This document shows, one piece after another, positions 7,684 to 13,358 of a stretch of DNA of 13,358 nucleotides; positions within the stretch are counted from its first letter, which is position 1, and each line of letters opens with the position of its first letter. A program made the translations under genes and the position numbers. The stretch is from CAZYEI01 sp964646425 (GTDB taxonomy: Bacteria; Bacillota_I; Bacilli_A; RFN20; JAISJY01). The stretch covers positions 1 to 13,358 of the forward strand of contig CAZYEI010000036.1 of the NCBI GenBank assembly GCA_964646425.1, written 5' to 3'. Below the pieces are notes generated by a model, which worked only from the letters and a program-made list of their open reading frames with translations, did not search any database and was not told the DNA's origin.

Positions 7684-8244
7684 TTAGAAAAGATAGTTTA
7701 AAATATCAATAAACAATAAAACAAATAAGACTATATTAATAATTTGTATATTTTTATTATTTTTGTATTCAAATTTTTTATAAATCCATAAATAAAAATA
7801 TTTCATATATAACATTCCAAATAATCCAAACAGAAAAACATATGATAATCTTACATATCCATTAATACTATCAATATTACCTCGATAATCCCATAATTTA
7901 TTTATTTTTATAGTATCAATTACTAATCCCGTAAAATATTCTATAACACCACATATCATTCCAAATAAAACAGCATAAGATATATATAATGTAACTACCT
8001 TAGCTCTATTTCCTTCTAATTTATATTTATCATACAAAGTAGATATATAGCCAAATGAAGGTACTTTCAAGATAATAAAAATAAGTGTTACACATATTCC
8101 ATATATCGGACAAAATGGTAATGTTAATAATCCACGATCCAACCATTCTCCAAATACCAAAAACGTACCTGTCGTTTCCATCACCCAGCCTAAAAAAGAA
8201 GTAACGAAAAAGAGAAATATAATAATTGTTTTATTTATTTTCAT
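7684..8244 (-). CDS. Multi-pass membrane protein of the PF06541 (CmpB-like, putative ABC transporter type IV) family
   Basis: A 186-residue protein with about five membrane segments (roughly 5-24, 41-60, 83-110, 131-152, 168-185). The family pattern is visible: FLGWVMET (17-24), RGLLTLPFCPIYG (37-49), EYFTG (102-106), LWDY (117-120) and NGYVRL (128-133). The family is widespread in Bacillota and is named as a putative transporter component, but its true role is not established. No ATP-binding partner gene lies next to it. The ATG at 8244 with GGTGA four bases upstream is preferred over an in-frame TTG at 8280. A TATAAT sequence sits so close to the start that expression may be leaderless or depend on read-through from the cold-shock gene. 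Confidence 0.82.
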   Translation of the reverse strand: MKINKTIIIFLFFVTSFLGWVMETTGTFLVFGEWLDRGLLTLPFCPIYGICVTLIFIILKVPSFGYISTLYDKYKLEGNRAKVVTLYISYAVLFGMICGVIEYFTGLVIDTIKINKLWDYRGNIDSINGYVRLSYVFLFGLFGMLYMKYFYLWIYKKFEYKNNKNIQIINIVLFVLLFIDILNYLF

Positions 8245-8248
8245 AATA

Positions 8249-8260
8249 TCACCAATTATA
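8249..8260 (-). promoter_or_regulatory. RBS and crowded -10 box before the PF06541 gene
   Basis: GGTGA (8249-8253) lies 4 bases before the ATG at 8244. A consensus TATAAT lies at 8255-8260. Used as a promoter, it would start RNA near 8248, downstream of the Shine-Dalgarno site, giving an almost leaderless message. The two signals are therefore not compatible in the usual way. Confidence 0.4.
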
Positions 8261-8285
8261 TTTTCCCCAAAAATAACCAAAAACT

Positions 8286-8318
8286 AAAAAAGTACGATAA
8301 TTATCTATCGTACCTTTG
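8286..8318 (-). terminator. Intrinsic terminator of the cold-shock gene
   Basis: GTACGATA (8313-8306, minus strand) pairs perfectly with TATCGTAC (8299-8292) over a 6-nt loop. A G-U pair and three A-U pairs extend the stem into the following T6 (8291-8286). A further T-rich stretch follows. It starts 6-11 bases after the csp stop codon and is the clearest terminator in the window. Confidence 0.92.
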
Positions 8319-8323
8319 AGTTT

Positions 8324-8527
8324 TTATTGAGAACATTTAACAACATTTTTTGCTTGTAATCCACGATCAGATTGGAAAATTTCAAACTCAACTGCTTGGC
8401 CTTCTTCTAATGTTCTATAGCCTTCTTCTTGAATTTGCGAATAATGAACAAAGATATCTTTACCATCACCACGATCGATAAATCCAAAACCTTTGTCAGC
8501 ATTAAACCAACGTACTTTACCTGTCAT
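8324..8527 (-). CDS. csp: Cold-shock protein (CspA/CspB family)
   Basis: A 67-residue single cold-shock domain, the standard length. It is a nucleic-acid-binding beta-barrel that keeps mRNA unfolded and assists translation and transcription, at low temperature or constitutively. Both RNA-binding motifs are intact: RNP1 in KGFGFI (13-18) and RNP2 in DIFVHYS (26-32), with the usual MTGKVRWFN start and GLQAKNV end. GGAGG at 8536-8540, eight bases before the ATG at 8527, fixes the start; the in-frame ATG at 8542 and TTG at 8548 lie above it. It is a single gene with its own promoter, a leader of about 68 nt and a strong terminator. Which paralogue it is cannot be told from one domain. Confidence 0.97.
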   Translation of the reverse strand: MTGKVRWFNADKGFGFIDRGDGKDIFVHYSQIQEEGYRTLEEGQAVEFEIFQSDRGLQAKNVVKCSQ

Positions 8528-8567
8528 TTTACTTACCTCCATTCTCAAACTAAATAATTAATTTTGT

Positions 8568-8595
8568 CCTATACAAATAGGTTATTATTGGGCCC
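8568..8595 (-). promoter_or_regulatory. Structured csp mRNA leader
   Basis: The predicted csp transcript begins at or next to GGGCCC (8590-8595), a GC palindrome that stands out in this AT-rich DNA. A small hairpin CCTAT-TTGT-ATAGG follows (8581-8568). Long, structured leaders are typical of regulated cold-shock genes, but a role here is inference. Confidence 0.35.
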
Positions 8596-8601
8596 ATAAA
8601 T

Positions 8602-8630
8602 ACTTTATCTTATTACCAGCATTGTTTCAA
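8602..8630 (-). promoter_or_regulatory. Sigma-A promoter of the cold-shock gene
   Basis: Minus-strand TTGAAA (8625-8630, five of six) and TAAAGT (8602-8607, four of six) are separated by exactly 17 bases. Transcription would start near 8595. The promoter lies just after the comFC stop codon; no terminator is seen between comFC and csp. Confidence 0.6.
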
Positions 8631-8639
8631 CAAAAAGAG

Positions 8640-8687
8640 TTCGACAAAGTTCTACGCTATTCGACAATACCAAAATGAGCTTGACAA
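8640..8687 (-). repeat. Three 20-bp-phased TTGTCGAA-like repeats upstream of csp
   Basis: On the plus strand TTCGACAA occurs at 8640-8647 and again at 8660-8667, and CTTGACAA (six of eight) at 8680-8687. The three start exactly 20 bp apart, and GACAA is kept in each. The first copy is nine bases upstream of the csp -35. The second and third overlap the 3' end of comFC. The spacing, about two helical turns, would put sites on one face of the DNA. Confidence 0.45.
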
Positions 8688-9280
8688 ATTGCTAATAACT
8701 TTATTTTTTTTATTCCTTGTTCTTTTGCTTTTTGATAACATGATAAAAGCGTATTCCCAGATGTAACAATGTCATCAACAATCAGTAATTTTGTAACATC
8801 TCGTAGTACACATCCATCAATTGCAATTATATCTTTAATATTTTTTCTATTAATGAAACTTTGAGACGATTGTTTGATATTTTTTGTTTTATAAAAACAA
8901 TTCACTTTTCTCCATCTCCAAAAAGAAAAAATTTCTTGAAGATGATTAAAGCCACGTCTTTTATCATCTTCACTAAATGATGGTGCAAAAGATATAGTAT
9001 AGCCCCAATATTTATTTTCCAATTCTGCAATAAAATACTCTAAAAAAATAGTTCTCAATTCTATATCAAAAAGCCCCTTAAATTTATATATTAACTCTTT
9101 CATAAAATCATTATATTTCATTAACACATAAATCTTTATTCCTTGGACTTTGATATCTTTTCGCAATAATTCCATTTTTTGAAAACATTTATAACATAAA
9201 GAATGTTCTTTAACATTAAATAAATCATTTATAAAAATCTCTGATTCAATATTCTTAAAACATACTTTACAAACTTTCAT
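8657..9280 (-). CDS. comFC: ComF family phosphoribosyltransferase-like competence protein
   Basis: A 207-residue cytoplasmic protein that works with ComFA in natural transformation, on single-stranded DNA entering the cell. The N-terminus has a four-cysteine zinc motif (C4, C7, C29, C32). The type-I phosphoribosyltransferase fold is marked by RRGFNHL (108-114) and the PRPP-binding loop LLIVDDIVTSGNT (165-177). No enzymatic substrate is established for the family. The gene overlaps the end of comFA by 14 bases (9267-9280), so translation is probably coupled. GAGGTA lies ten bases before its ATG, inside comFA. The comFB gene found between comFA and comFC in Bacillus is absent. The length is near the family's lower range, but all motifs are present. 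Confidence 0.92.
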   Translation of the reverse strand: MKVCKVCFKNIESEIFINDLFNVKEHSLCYKCFQKMELLRKDIKVQGIKIYVLMKYNDFMKELIYKFKGLFDIELRTIFLEYFIAELENKYWGYTISFAPSFSEDDKRRGFNHLQEIFSFWRWRKVNCFYKTKNIKQSSQSFINRKNIKDIIAIDGCVLRDVTKLLIVDDIVTSGNTLLSCYQKAKEQGIKKIKLLAICQAHFGIVE

Positions 9281-10397
9281 TATACTTTTTTACCTCATTA
9301 ATACATTCACTAAATTCTTTCTTATTTTTGGTTGCTAAAAAATAAATATCTCCATTTGGATAATTTGACTTTCTTCCAACTCTACCACAAATTTGTAAAA
9401 TTGTTTCAAAGTTAAAAATAAAATGATCAGCCAAATAAATAATTACCTGAAGATTTGCGAAAGTGACTCCTCTTTCAAGAATTGTTGTAGTTATCACAAC
9501 AGTGAAGCATCCTTGATGAATTTTTTTTAATGTTTGATTCCTTTTTAACATTGAACTATAAACAAAAACTATATTAGCAAATCTTTTTAACAAGAACTTT
9601 TGAAGAATTTTACCATCATTAATAGTTGGAACATAAACAAAACAAATCTTATTTTCCTTATGATATTTTCGCAACAGTTTTATTAAAACATATTTAAGAT
9701 AAAGTCTCCCTGCGATAATTTTTTGAGGTATTGGCATTGGTTTTCCATGATATCTTTTATATAAACATAATATTTCTTTATTTATTTTATCATCCAGTGA
9801 TGGAGTGGCACTTAAAGACACAATAGGTCCTTTTGCACTCTGAAAAACAAAATAATTTAGCAAATCATCACCTTTATATGGAAATGCATCTATTTCATCA
9901 ATTATAACAAGATCAAAAATTTTCCTAAATCTATAAGCTTGATGTGTTGTTGCTACAACGATATTTCCATAAAGATCATTAGTGTGTCCCCCATAAACAA
10001 AAGATAATTTTGTCTTTGGAAAAATATCATGGAGTCTTTCTCCAAGTTCAATAACTAAATCTCTTCTTGGAATAAAAAAGGCAATTCTTTTTTGTTCCTT
10101 TAAAAACTTAAAAATAATTCCTGTAACAATTTCTGTTTTTCCAGCACCACATACAGCATAGATTAAAACATCTTTTTTATTTTCCACTAAATCAATTAAT
10201 TTATCACTTAATTGTTTTTGTTCTTTAGTTAATAAATAAGGCATATTTAATATATGTTGTTGTGGTTTTAAAACAATATTTGTCTTATCATCTCCTTCGT
10301 ATTGAAAAGATAGGCATTTTCTGCAATAGCTTATACCATTTCGAATTCCTATATATTTTTCTTCTTTATTACCACATATAGGACATTTATAGGACAC
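9267..10397 (-). CDS. comFA: ComFA, DEAD-box-like DNA translocase/helicase of competence
   Basis: A 376-residue cytoplasmic ATPase thought to help pull transforming single-stranded DNA into the cell. The N-terminus has a zinc motif (C5, C8, C25, C28), the known metal site of the family. Superfamily-2 helicase motifs follow in order: Walker A CGAGKTE (83-89), Walker B IIDEID (165-170), motif III SLSATPS (194-200), motif V TTTILERGVTF (303-313) and motif VI QICGRVGRK (335-343) with both arginines. It is shorter than Bacillus ComFA (about 460), mainly through a short N-terminus and tight loops. Translation starts at a GTG (10397) behind AGGAGG (10408-10413), ten bases upstream. It is the first gene of a comFA-comFC operon. 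I could not assign its promoter; -10-like sequences are poor. Confidence 0.93.
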   Translation of the reverse strand: MSYKCPICGNKEEKYIGIRNGISYCRKCLSFQYEGDDKTNIVLKPQQHILNMPYLLTKEQKQLSDKLIDLVENKKDVLIYAVCGAGKTEIVTGIIFKFLKEQKRIAFFIPRRDLVIELGERLHDIFPKTKLSFVYGGHTNDLYGNIVVATTHQAYRFRKIFDLVIIDEIDAFPYKGDDLLNYFVFQSAKGPIVSLSATPSLDDKINKEILCLYKRYHGKPMPIPQKIIAGRLYLKYVLIKLLRKYHKENKICFVYVPTINDGKILQKFLLKRFANIVFVYSSMLKRNQTLKKIHQGCFTVVITTTILERGVTFANLQVIIYLADHFIFNFETILQICGRVGRKSNYPNGDIYFLATKNKKEFSECINEVKKYNESL

Positions 10398-10454
10398 TAT
10401 CTCTATACCTCCTCATTATTAAATACGAACAAAAAAATTTAAAACTCAATTTTT

Positions 10455-10483
10455 TTGTATTTTTTCTTAAAAAATGTTAGAAT
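10455..10483 (+). promoter_or_regulatory. Extended -10 promoter of yigZ
   Basis: TAGAAT at 10478-10483 is preceded by TGT, giving an extended -10 (TGTTAGAAT), with a weak -35 TTGTAT (10455-10460) at exactly 17 bases. Transcription would start near 10490. This rules out an in-frame ATG at 10474, which lies inside the promoter. AGGAG at 10491-10495, eight bases before the ATG at 10504, supports the downstream start. Confidence 0.6.
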
Positions 10484-10503
10484 TTTATAGAGGAGTTGAT
10501 ATT

Positions 10504-11124
10504 ATGAAGGAGCAATATAGATTAATCAAAGAAAAAGTAACTTGTAAAATAATCATTGAAAAATCTATTTTTATTTGTAATTTAATTCCCATTAAAAACA
10601 AACAAGAAGCTGATTCATATTTAAAAGAAATAAAAAAAGAACATTATAAAGCAAATCATAATTGTTATGCATATTCTTTATATGACCCTATAACTTTAAA
10701 AAGCAATGATGATGGTGAACCAAGTGGAACAGCAGGATTACCAATTTTAGAGGTCTTAAGAAAAAATAACTTATCTCAAGTGCTTGCAATTGTAACAAGA
10801 TATTTTGGGGGCATTAAATTAGGAACAGGTGGCCTTATTAGAGCTTACACACAAGCAACTGCAACAGCAATTGAAAAATCCTCAATATTTAAATCTTGTA
10901 TTTTCCCCCATTTTCAAATTGAATTTACATACGATTTAATACCATTTATAGATAAATTTATGGCCCAAAATAATATTAAATGCCTTAATAAAGATTTTGA
11001 TATTAATGTAATTTATACTTTTTATTTAGAAGATACTTCATTATACGAAAAAATGAATCAATATGTAAATGGAAAATTAAAATTAAAAAAGACTTATGAT
11101 GATGAACTAATAATTCCTTCATAA
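10504..11124 (+). CDS. yigZ: YigZ/IMPACT family protein (YvyE homologue)
   Basis: A 206-residue cytoplasmic protein, the usual length. The family is the bacterial branch of the IMPACT/YIH1 fold; an RNA- or ribosome-linked role has been proposed, but the biochemical function is not settled. The UPF0029 signature is clear: SNDDGEPSGTAGLPIL (67-82) and VTRYFGGIKLGTGGLIRAY (97-115), then a smaller C-terminal ferredoxin-like domain. It is divergent from comFA. In Bacillus subtilis the homologue yvyE also lies near the comF locus, so the neighbourhood may be inherited. The last codons and the stop lie inside a terminator hairpin shared with the convergent lipoprotein gene. Some database members are labelled thymidylate synthase or protease; nothing here supports those labels. 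Confidence 0.94.
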   Translation: MKEQYRLIKEKVTCKIIIEKSIFICNLIPIKNKQEADSYLKEIKKEHYKANHNCYAYSLYDPITLKSNDDGEPSGTAGLPILEVLRKNNLSQVLAIVTRYFGGIKLGTGGLIRAYTQATATAIEKSSIFKSCIFPHFQIEFTYDLIPFIDKFMAQNNIKCLNKDFDINVIYTFYLEDTSLYEKMNQYVNGKLKLKKTYDDELIIPS

Positions 11125-11132
11125 GTCTTTTT
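11085..11132. terminator. Bidirectional terminator shared by yigZ and the lipoprotein gene
   Basis: AAGACTTATGA (11089-11099) and TCATAAGTCTT (11119-11129) form a perfect 11-bp stem, extended by more A-T pairs, with a 19-nt loop that can hold a small GAA/TTC inner stem. Plus-strand transcripts run into TTTTT (11128-11132) and minus-strand transcripts into TTTTTT (11090-11085) and a further T-rich stretch. The yigZ stop codon (11122-11124) is inside the right arm. The lipoprotein gene stops 16 bases away. Confidence 0.85.
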
Positions 11133-11147
11133 ATTATATTTTATTAT

Positions 11148-13331
11148 TTAATCAATTACTACCACAATATAGGATTCTAGTTCAAAGCTATTATTAAAAT
11201 AGCCTAAGCGATATGTTCCATTAGAAATTGTAGCATTATTTTCAACATATTCCCAATTTGAATTAACATTTTTTTCTATATCAGCAGCTATTGTTCTGCC
11301 ATATTTATAAGCATATGATTCTAAAATTAAATAGATTTCTTCATAACTATAACTTCCACTTAAATTAATATTAATGTCAGCAGTTTTGGTAGCTGTAACA
11401 TAGATTTTATTATCTTGTCCATTTGATAAAACATTAATTACCCCTTCGCCTGTTTTTACGCTTTCTTCAATTGCCCCTTGAACACAAATCGGATTAGATA
11501 CTCTAATACCTTCATTAGCTGTTGCAATATATGCAACCAACACATATTCCCCTTCCTCTAATATAGGGATTTGAATTGTAGCAGTTTGTGTTAGTTCAAA
11601 ATTATTTTCTATATTATCATTATTTAGAAGACTATTTTTTTCATATCTCTTAGTTATTGGATTTTCAAAATCAAGTGGATACAAATTAGAGTATTTACCA
11701 TCGTTTTCTTTAGCAAAGGCAAAAGCAACTTGATAATCAGTATTATCAGTAAGTAATGATGTATCATTGATTCCAACAACAATGTTAGTAATATTCAATG
11801 TTGTACCATTATTTAAAATATTTCCTGGCAATACAATATCTAAAGTTGAAAATTGATAAGACTCATCAATTTCCCATTGTTTATCACTTTTAATAACTGG
11901 ATTATCTTTATACTTTTGATATAAATCTACAAATTCATTAATTAAATCTTTTTCTATTTTAATAGACTTGTTTATATCAGCAAAATTATCAATATGATTT
12001 CCTTGCCATAAATATAATTCTCCAAAATCAAGTGAATCTTGTTTTGCATATTTGATTGAACTTTTGATTGATTCAAAATCATCTTTAAAAGAAAATTCAT
12101 AGTCATTCATTAATCTACTTAAATTATCAAGAATAAATTCAATATCGTCATCTGCAAAATATAAATTAATTTCACCATAAAAATCTATACCACCAATTGG
12201 TTTAATACTTGTTCCATATACCTCAAAATTATTGTTATAAAGTTGATCACCTTTTTTTAATTCTTTACCATTAATAAATTTTGCAATAACATCACTATAA
12301 TCATCAGTAAAATAGCTTCTATCTTTGCCATCTCCAATATACAGCACTTTATAGTTTTCTTTGCCATCACTTTCCTCAGCAGAGACAACTTCATTATCAT
12401 TTGCTTCAATATAAAAGCAATCTAAATTATTAATACCTGTTGTTAATATTGAAACCAAGCCACCTGAAATACTTAATAAATCGCTTTTACCATCAGAACT
12501 TATAAGTTTTATATCACCATAATAGTAATTTAACGAATTATTTTCATCATAAATAGTATATGACGTTTCATATATTGCTTCATCTTTCATTACTAAATTA
12601 GAGAATGTCATACTTTGTTCATCTATACTATCATTATATGATGTAGACATAATATCCCAATATCCTTTATCTTTACTAGCTATTATTACAAGCATAACAT
12701 CATTTTGGATAGACGTATATTCATATCTTAGTCCCGGAATATATGTCATTCTACTCTTGGCGTTTGTATCACTATTAGCAATAAACATTTCAAATATATT
12801 TTGACCCAAATCATTTTGATATCGACGACAAATTTCGTACTGATCAGCAGTTCTAGAAATAATAGTTTCACTATCTTTATCAACTGTCAAAAGAATTTGA
12901 TTTTCGCCATCAATTTTAATCCAAGTATCAACCATTTGAATTTTTGCCTTTGTCAAATCTATTAAATTCGAACCAGTTTTTGCACTATGTTCAATACTAG
13001 ATGAATAACTATCAAAATATGATAAAAAATTAGAATAGTCAGGAGCATCACTCCATGTATATCTTATACCATTCTTATTAAAAGCAGGTTTCACATCAGT
13101 ATTATGTGATCTTTGGTCATATTTATTGACTGCTTCCTTTATTTGATTAAAAGCTTTTTTGCCAGATGTGAAAAGATTTCCCTCTGTTCTTAACTGTTCA
13201 TCATCTAATCTTTCGTTAGCCAACAAAATTTTGGCAATATCAATGCCTTGAGGATTCTTTATATTATTGTTATTACATCCTGCTAATGTTAAAAGAGAAA
13301 TTAACGCAATTACTATTTTTTTTCTTTTCAT
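11148..13331 (-). CDS. Large lipoprotein of unknown function
   Basis: A 727-residue exported protein. The N-terminus is a classic lipoprotein signal: basic MKRKK, a hydrophobic stretch and the lipobox LAGC with the modified cysteine at 19, followed by a run of Asn. The mature part should sit on the outside of the membrane. It is rich in Asn, Asp, Ser, Tyr and Ile, with many alternating beta-strand-like stretches and few cysteines, and has no catalytic motif I recognise. The C-terminal third (about 490-727) looks like one or two beta-sandwich modules. It does not resemble a transporter binding protein closely enough to say so. AAGG lies eight bases before the ATG at 13331. The promoter is only partly visible because the window ends 27 bases upstream. 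It is transcribed toward the shared terminator. Confidence 0.82.
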   Translation of the reverse strand: MKRKKIVIALISLLTLAGCNNNNIKNPQGIDIAKILLANERLDDEQLRTEGNLFTSGKKAFNQIKEAVNKYDQRSHNTDVKPAFNKNGIRYTWSDAPDYSNFLSYFDSYSSSIEHSAKTGSNLIDLTKAKIQMVDTWIKIDGENQILLTVDKDSETIISRTADQYEICRRYQNDLGQNIFEMFIANSDTNAKSRMTYIPGLRYEYTSIQNDVMLVIIASKDKGYWDIMSTSYNDSIDEQSMTFSNLVMKDEAIYETSYTIYDENNSLNYYYGDIKLISSDGKSDLLSISGGLVSILTTGINNLDCFYIEANDNEVVSAEESDGKENYKVLYIGDGKDRSYFTDDYSDVIAKFINGKELKKGDQLYNNNFEVYGTSIKPIGGIDFYGEINLYFADDDIEFILDNLSRLMNDYEFSFKDDFESIKSSIKYAKQDSLDFGELYLWQGNHIDNFADINKSIKIEKDLINEFVDLYQKYKDNPVIKSDKQWEIDESYQFSTLDIVLPGNILNNGTTLNITNIVVGINDTSLLTDNTDYQVAFAFAKENDGKYSNLYPLDFENPITKRYEKNSLLNNDNIENNFELTQTATIQIPILEEGEYVLVAYIATANEGIRVSNPICVQGAIEESVKTGEGVINVLSNGQDNKIYVTATKTADININLSGSYSYEEIYLILESYAYKYGRTIAADIEKNVNSNWEYVENNATISNGTYRLGYFNNSFELESYIVVVID

Positions 13332-13358
13332 ATATTTTACCTTTCATATAATTAATAT

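Noticed and set aside
8636..8660. Possible comFC terminator before the T-run near 8632-8636
   Set aside because: The bases before the T5 form only direct repeats (GAAC twice), not a stem.
10441..10453. AAAA-N5-TTTT sequence between comFA and yigZ, resembling a ComK box
   Set aside because: Only one copy is present, whereas ComK sites are paired. The pattern is expected by chance in such AT-rich DNA, and ComK is restricted to Bacillus relatives.
1..13358. tRNA, rRNA, CRISPR arrays, insertion sequences, phage genes
   Set aside because: None is visible. Genes fill nearly all the window, and the longest gaps (about 240, 130 and 106 bases) hold only promoters, leaders and terminators.

Overview
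The window is AT-rich, low-GC Bacillota-type DNA read with the standard bacterial code. TGA ends the alanine racemase gene, and tryptophan is encoded by TGG throughout the long reading frames. A pyruvate:ferredoxin oxidoreductase points to an anaerobic or fermentative cell. An alanine racemase suggests D-alanine production and so a peptidoglycan wall. A short N-terminal signal with a lipobox and Shine-Dalgarno sites of the GGAGGT type fit a Gram-positive-like organism. Such gene content and A/T-rich, Lys/Asn/Ile-rich coding occur in Erysipelotrichales/RF39-like or other Bacilli-related gut lineages. That placement is inference, not something the sequence proves.

Layout. 1-137 is an intergenic edge with small hairpins. 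138-3689 (-) is nifJ. 3690-3931 holds its extended -10 promoter and the terminator of the next gene upstream. 3932-5629 (-) is a P-loop protein of the PEP carboxykinase/HPr kinase superfamily. It is divergent from 5727-6698 (+), a compact alanine racemase. That gene runs tail-to-tail into 6668-7627 (-), a two-helix membrane protein with a helical repeat-like cytosolic part; the 3' ends overlap by 31 bp. Next on the minus strand come 7684-8244 (CmpB/PF06541-like membrane protein), 8324-8527 (cold-shock protein with a strong terminator), 8657-9280 (comFC) and 9267-10397 (comFA, overlapping comFC). Divergent from comFA is 10504-11124 (+), a YigZ/IMPACT protein. It converges on 11148-13331 (-), a large lipoprotein of unknown function.

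Function. nifJ and the PEPCK/HprK-like protein both sit in central carbon metabolism or its control, but each has its own promoter, and a terminator separates them. comFA-comFC form a two-gene operon for the cytoplasmic side of DNA uptake. In Bacillus the yigZ homologue (yvyE) also lies near comF, so the comF/yigZ neighbourhood is partly conserved. The remaining genes look like single units.

Architecture. The genes are packed so tightly that terminators lie inside coding sequence. The terminator of the 6668-7627 gene is inside the 3' part of alr. The hairpin shared by yigZ and the lipoprotein gene includes the yigZ stop codon. Several good promoters are extended -10 (TGn) elements, and they show that longer in-frame starts of nifJ, the P-loop gene and yigZ are not used.

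I do not see a clear new defence, mobile or RNA-guided system here. The best candidates for new biology are the P-loop kinase-like protein with its large N-terminal part, the 727-residue lipoprotein, and the phased repeats upstream of the cold-shock gene.
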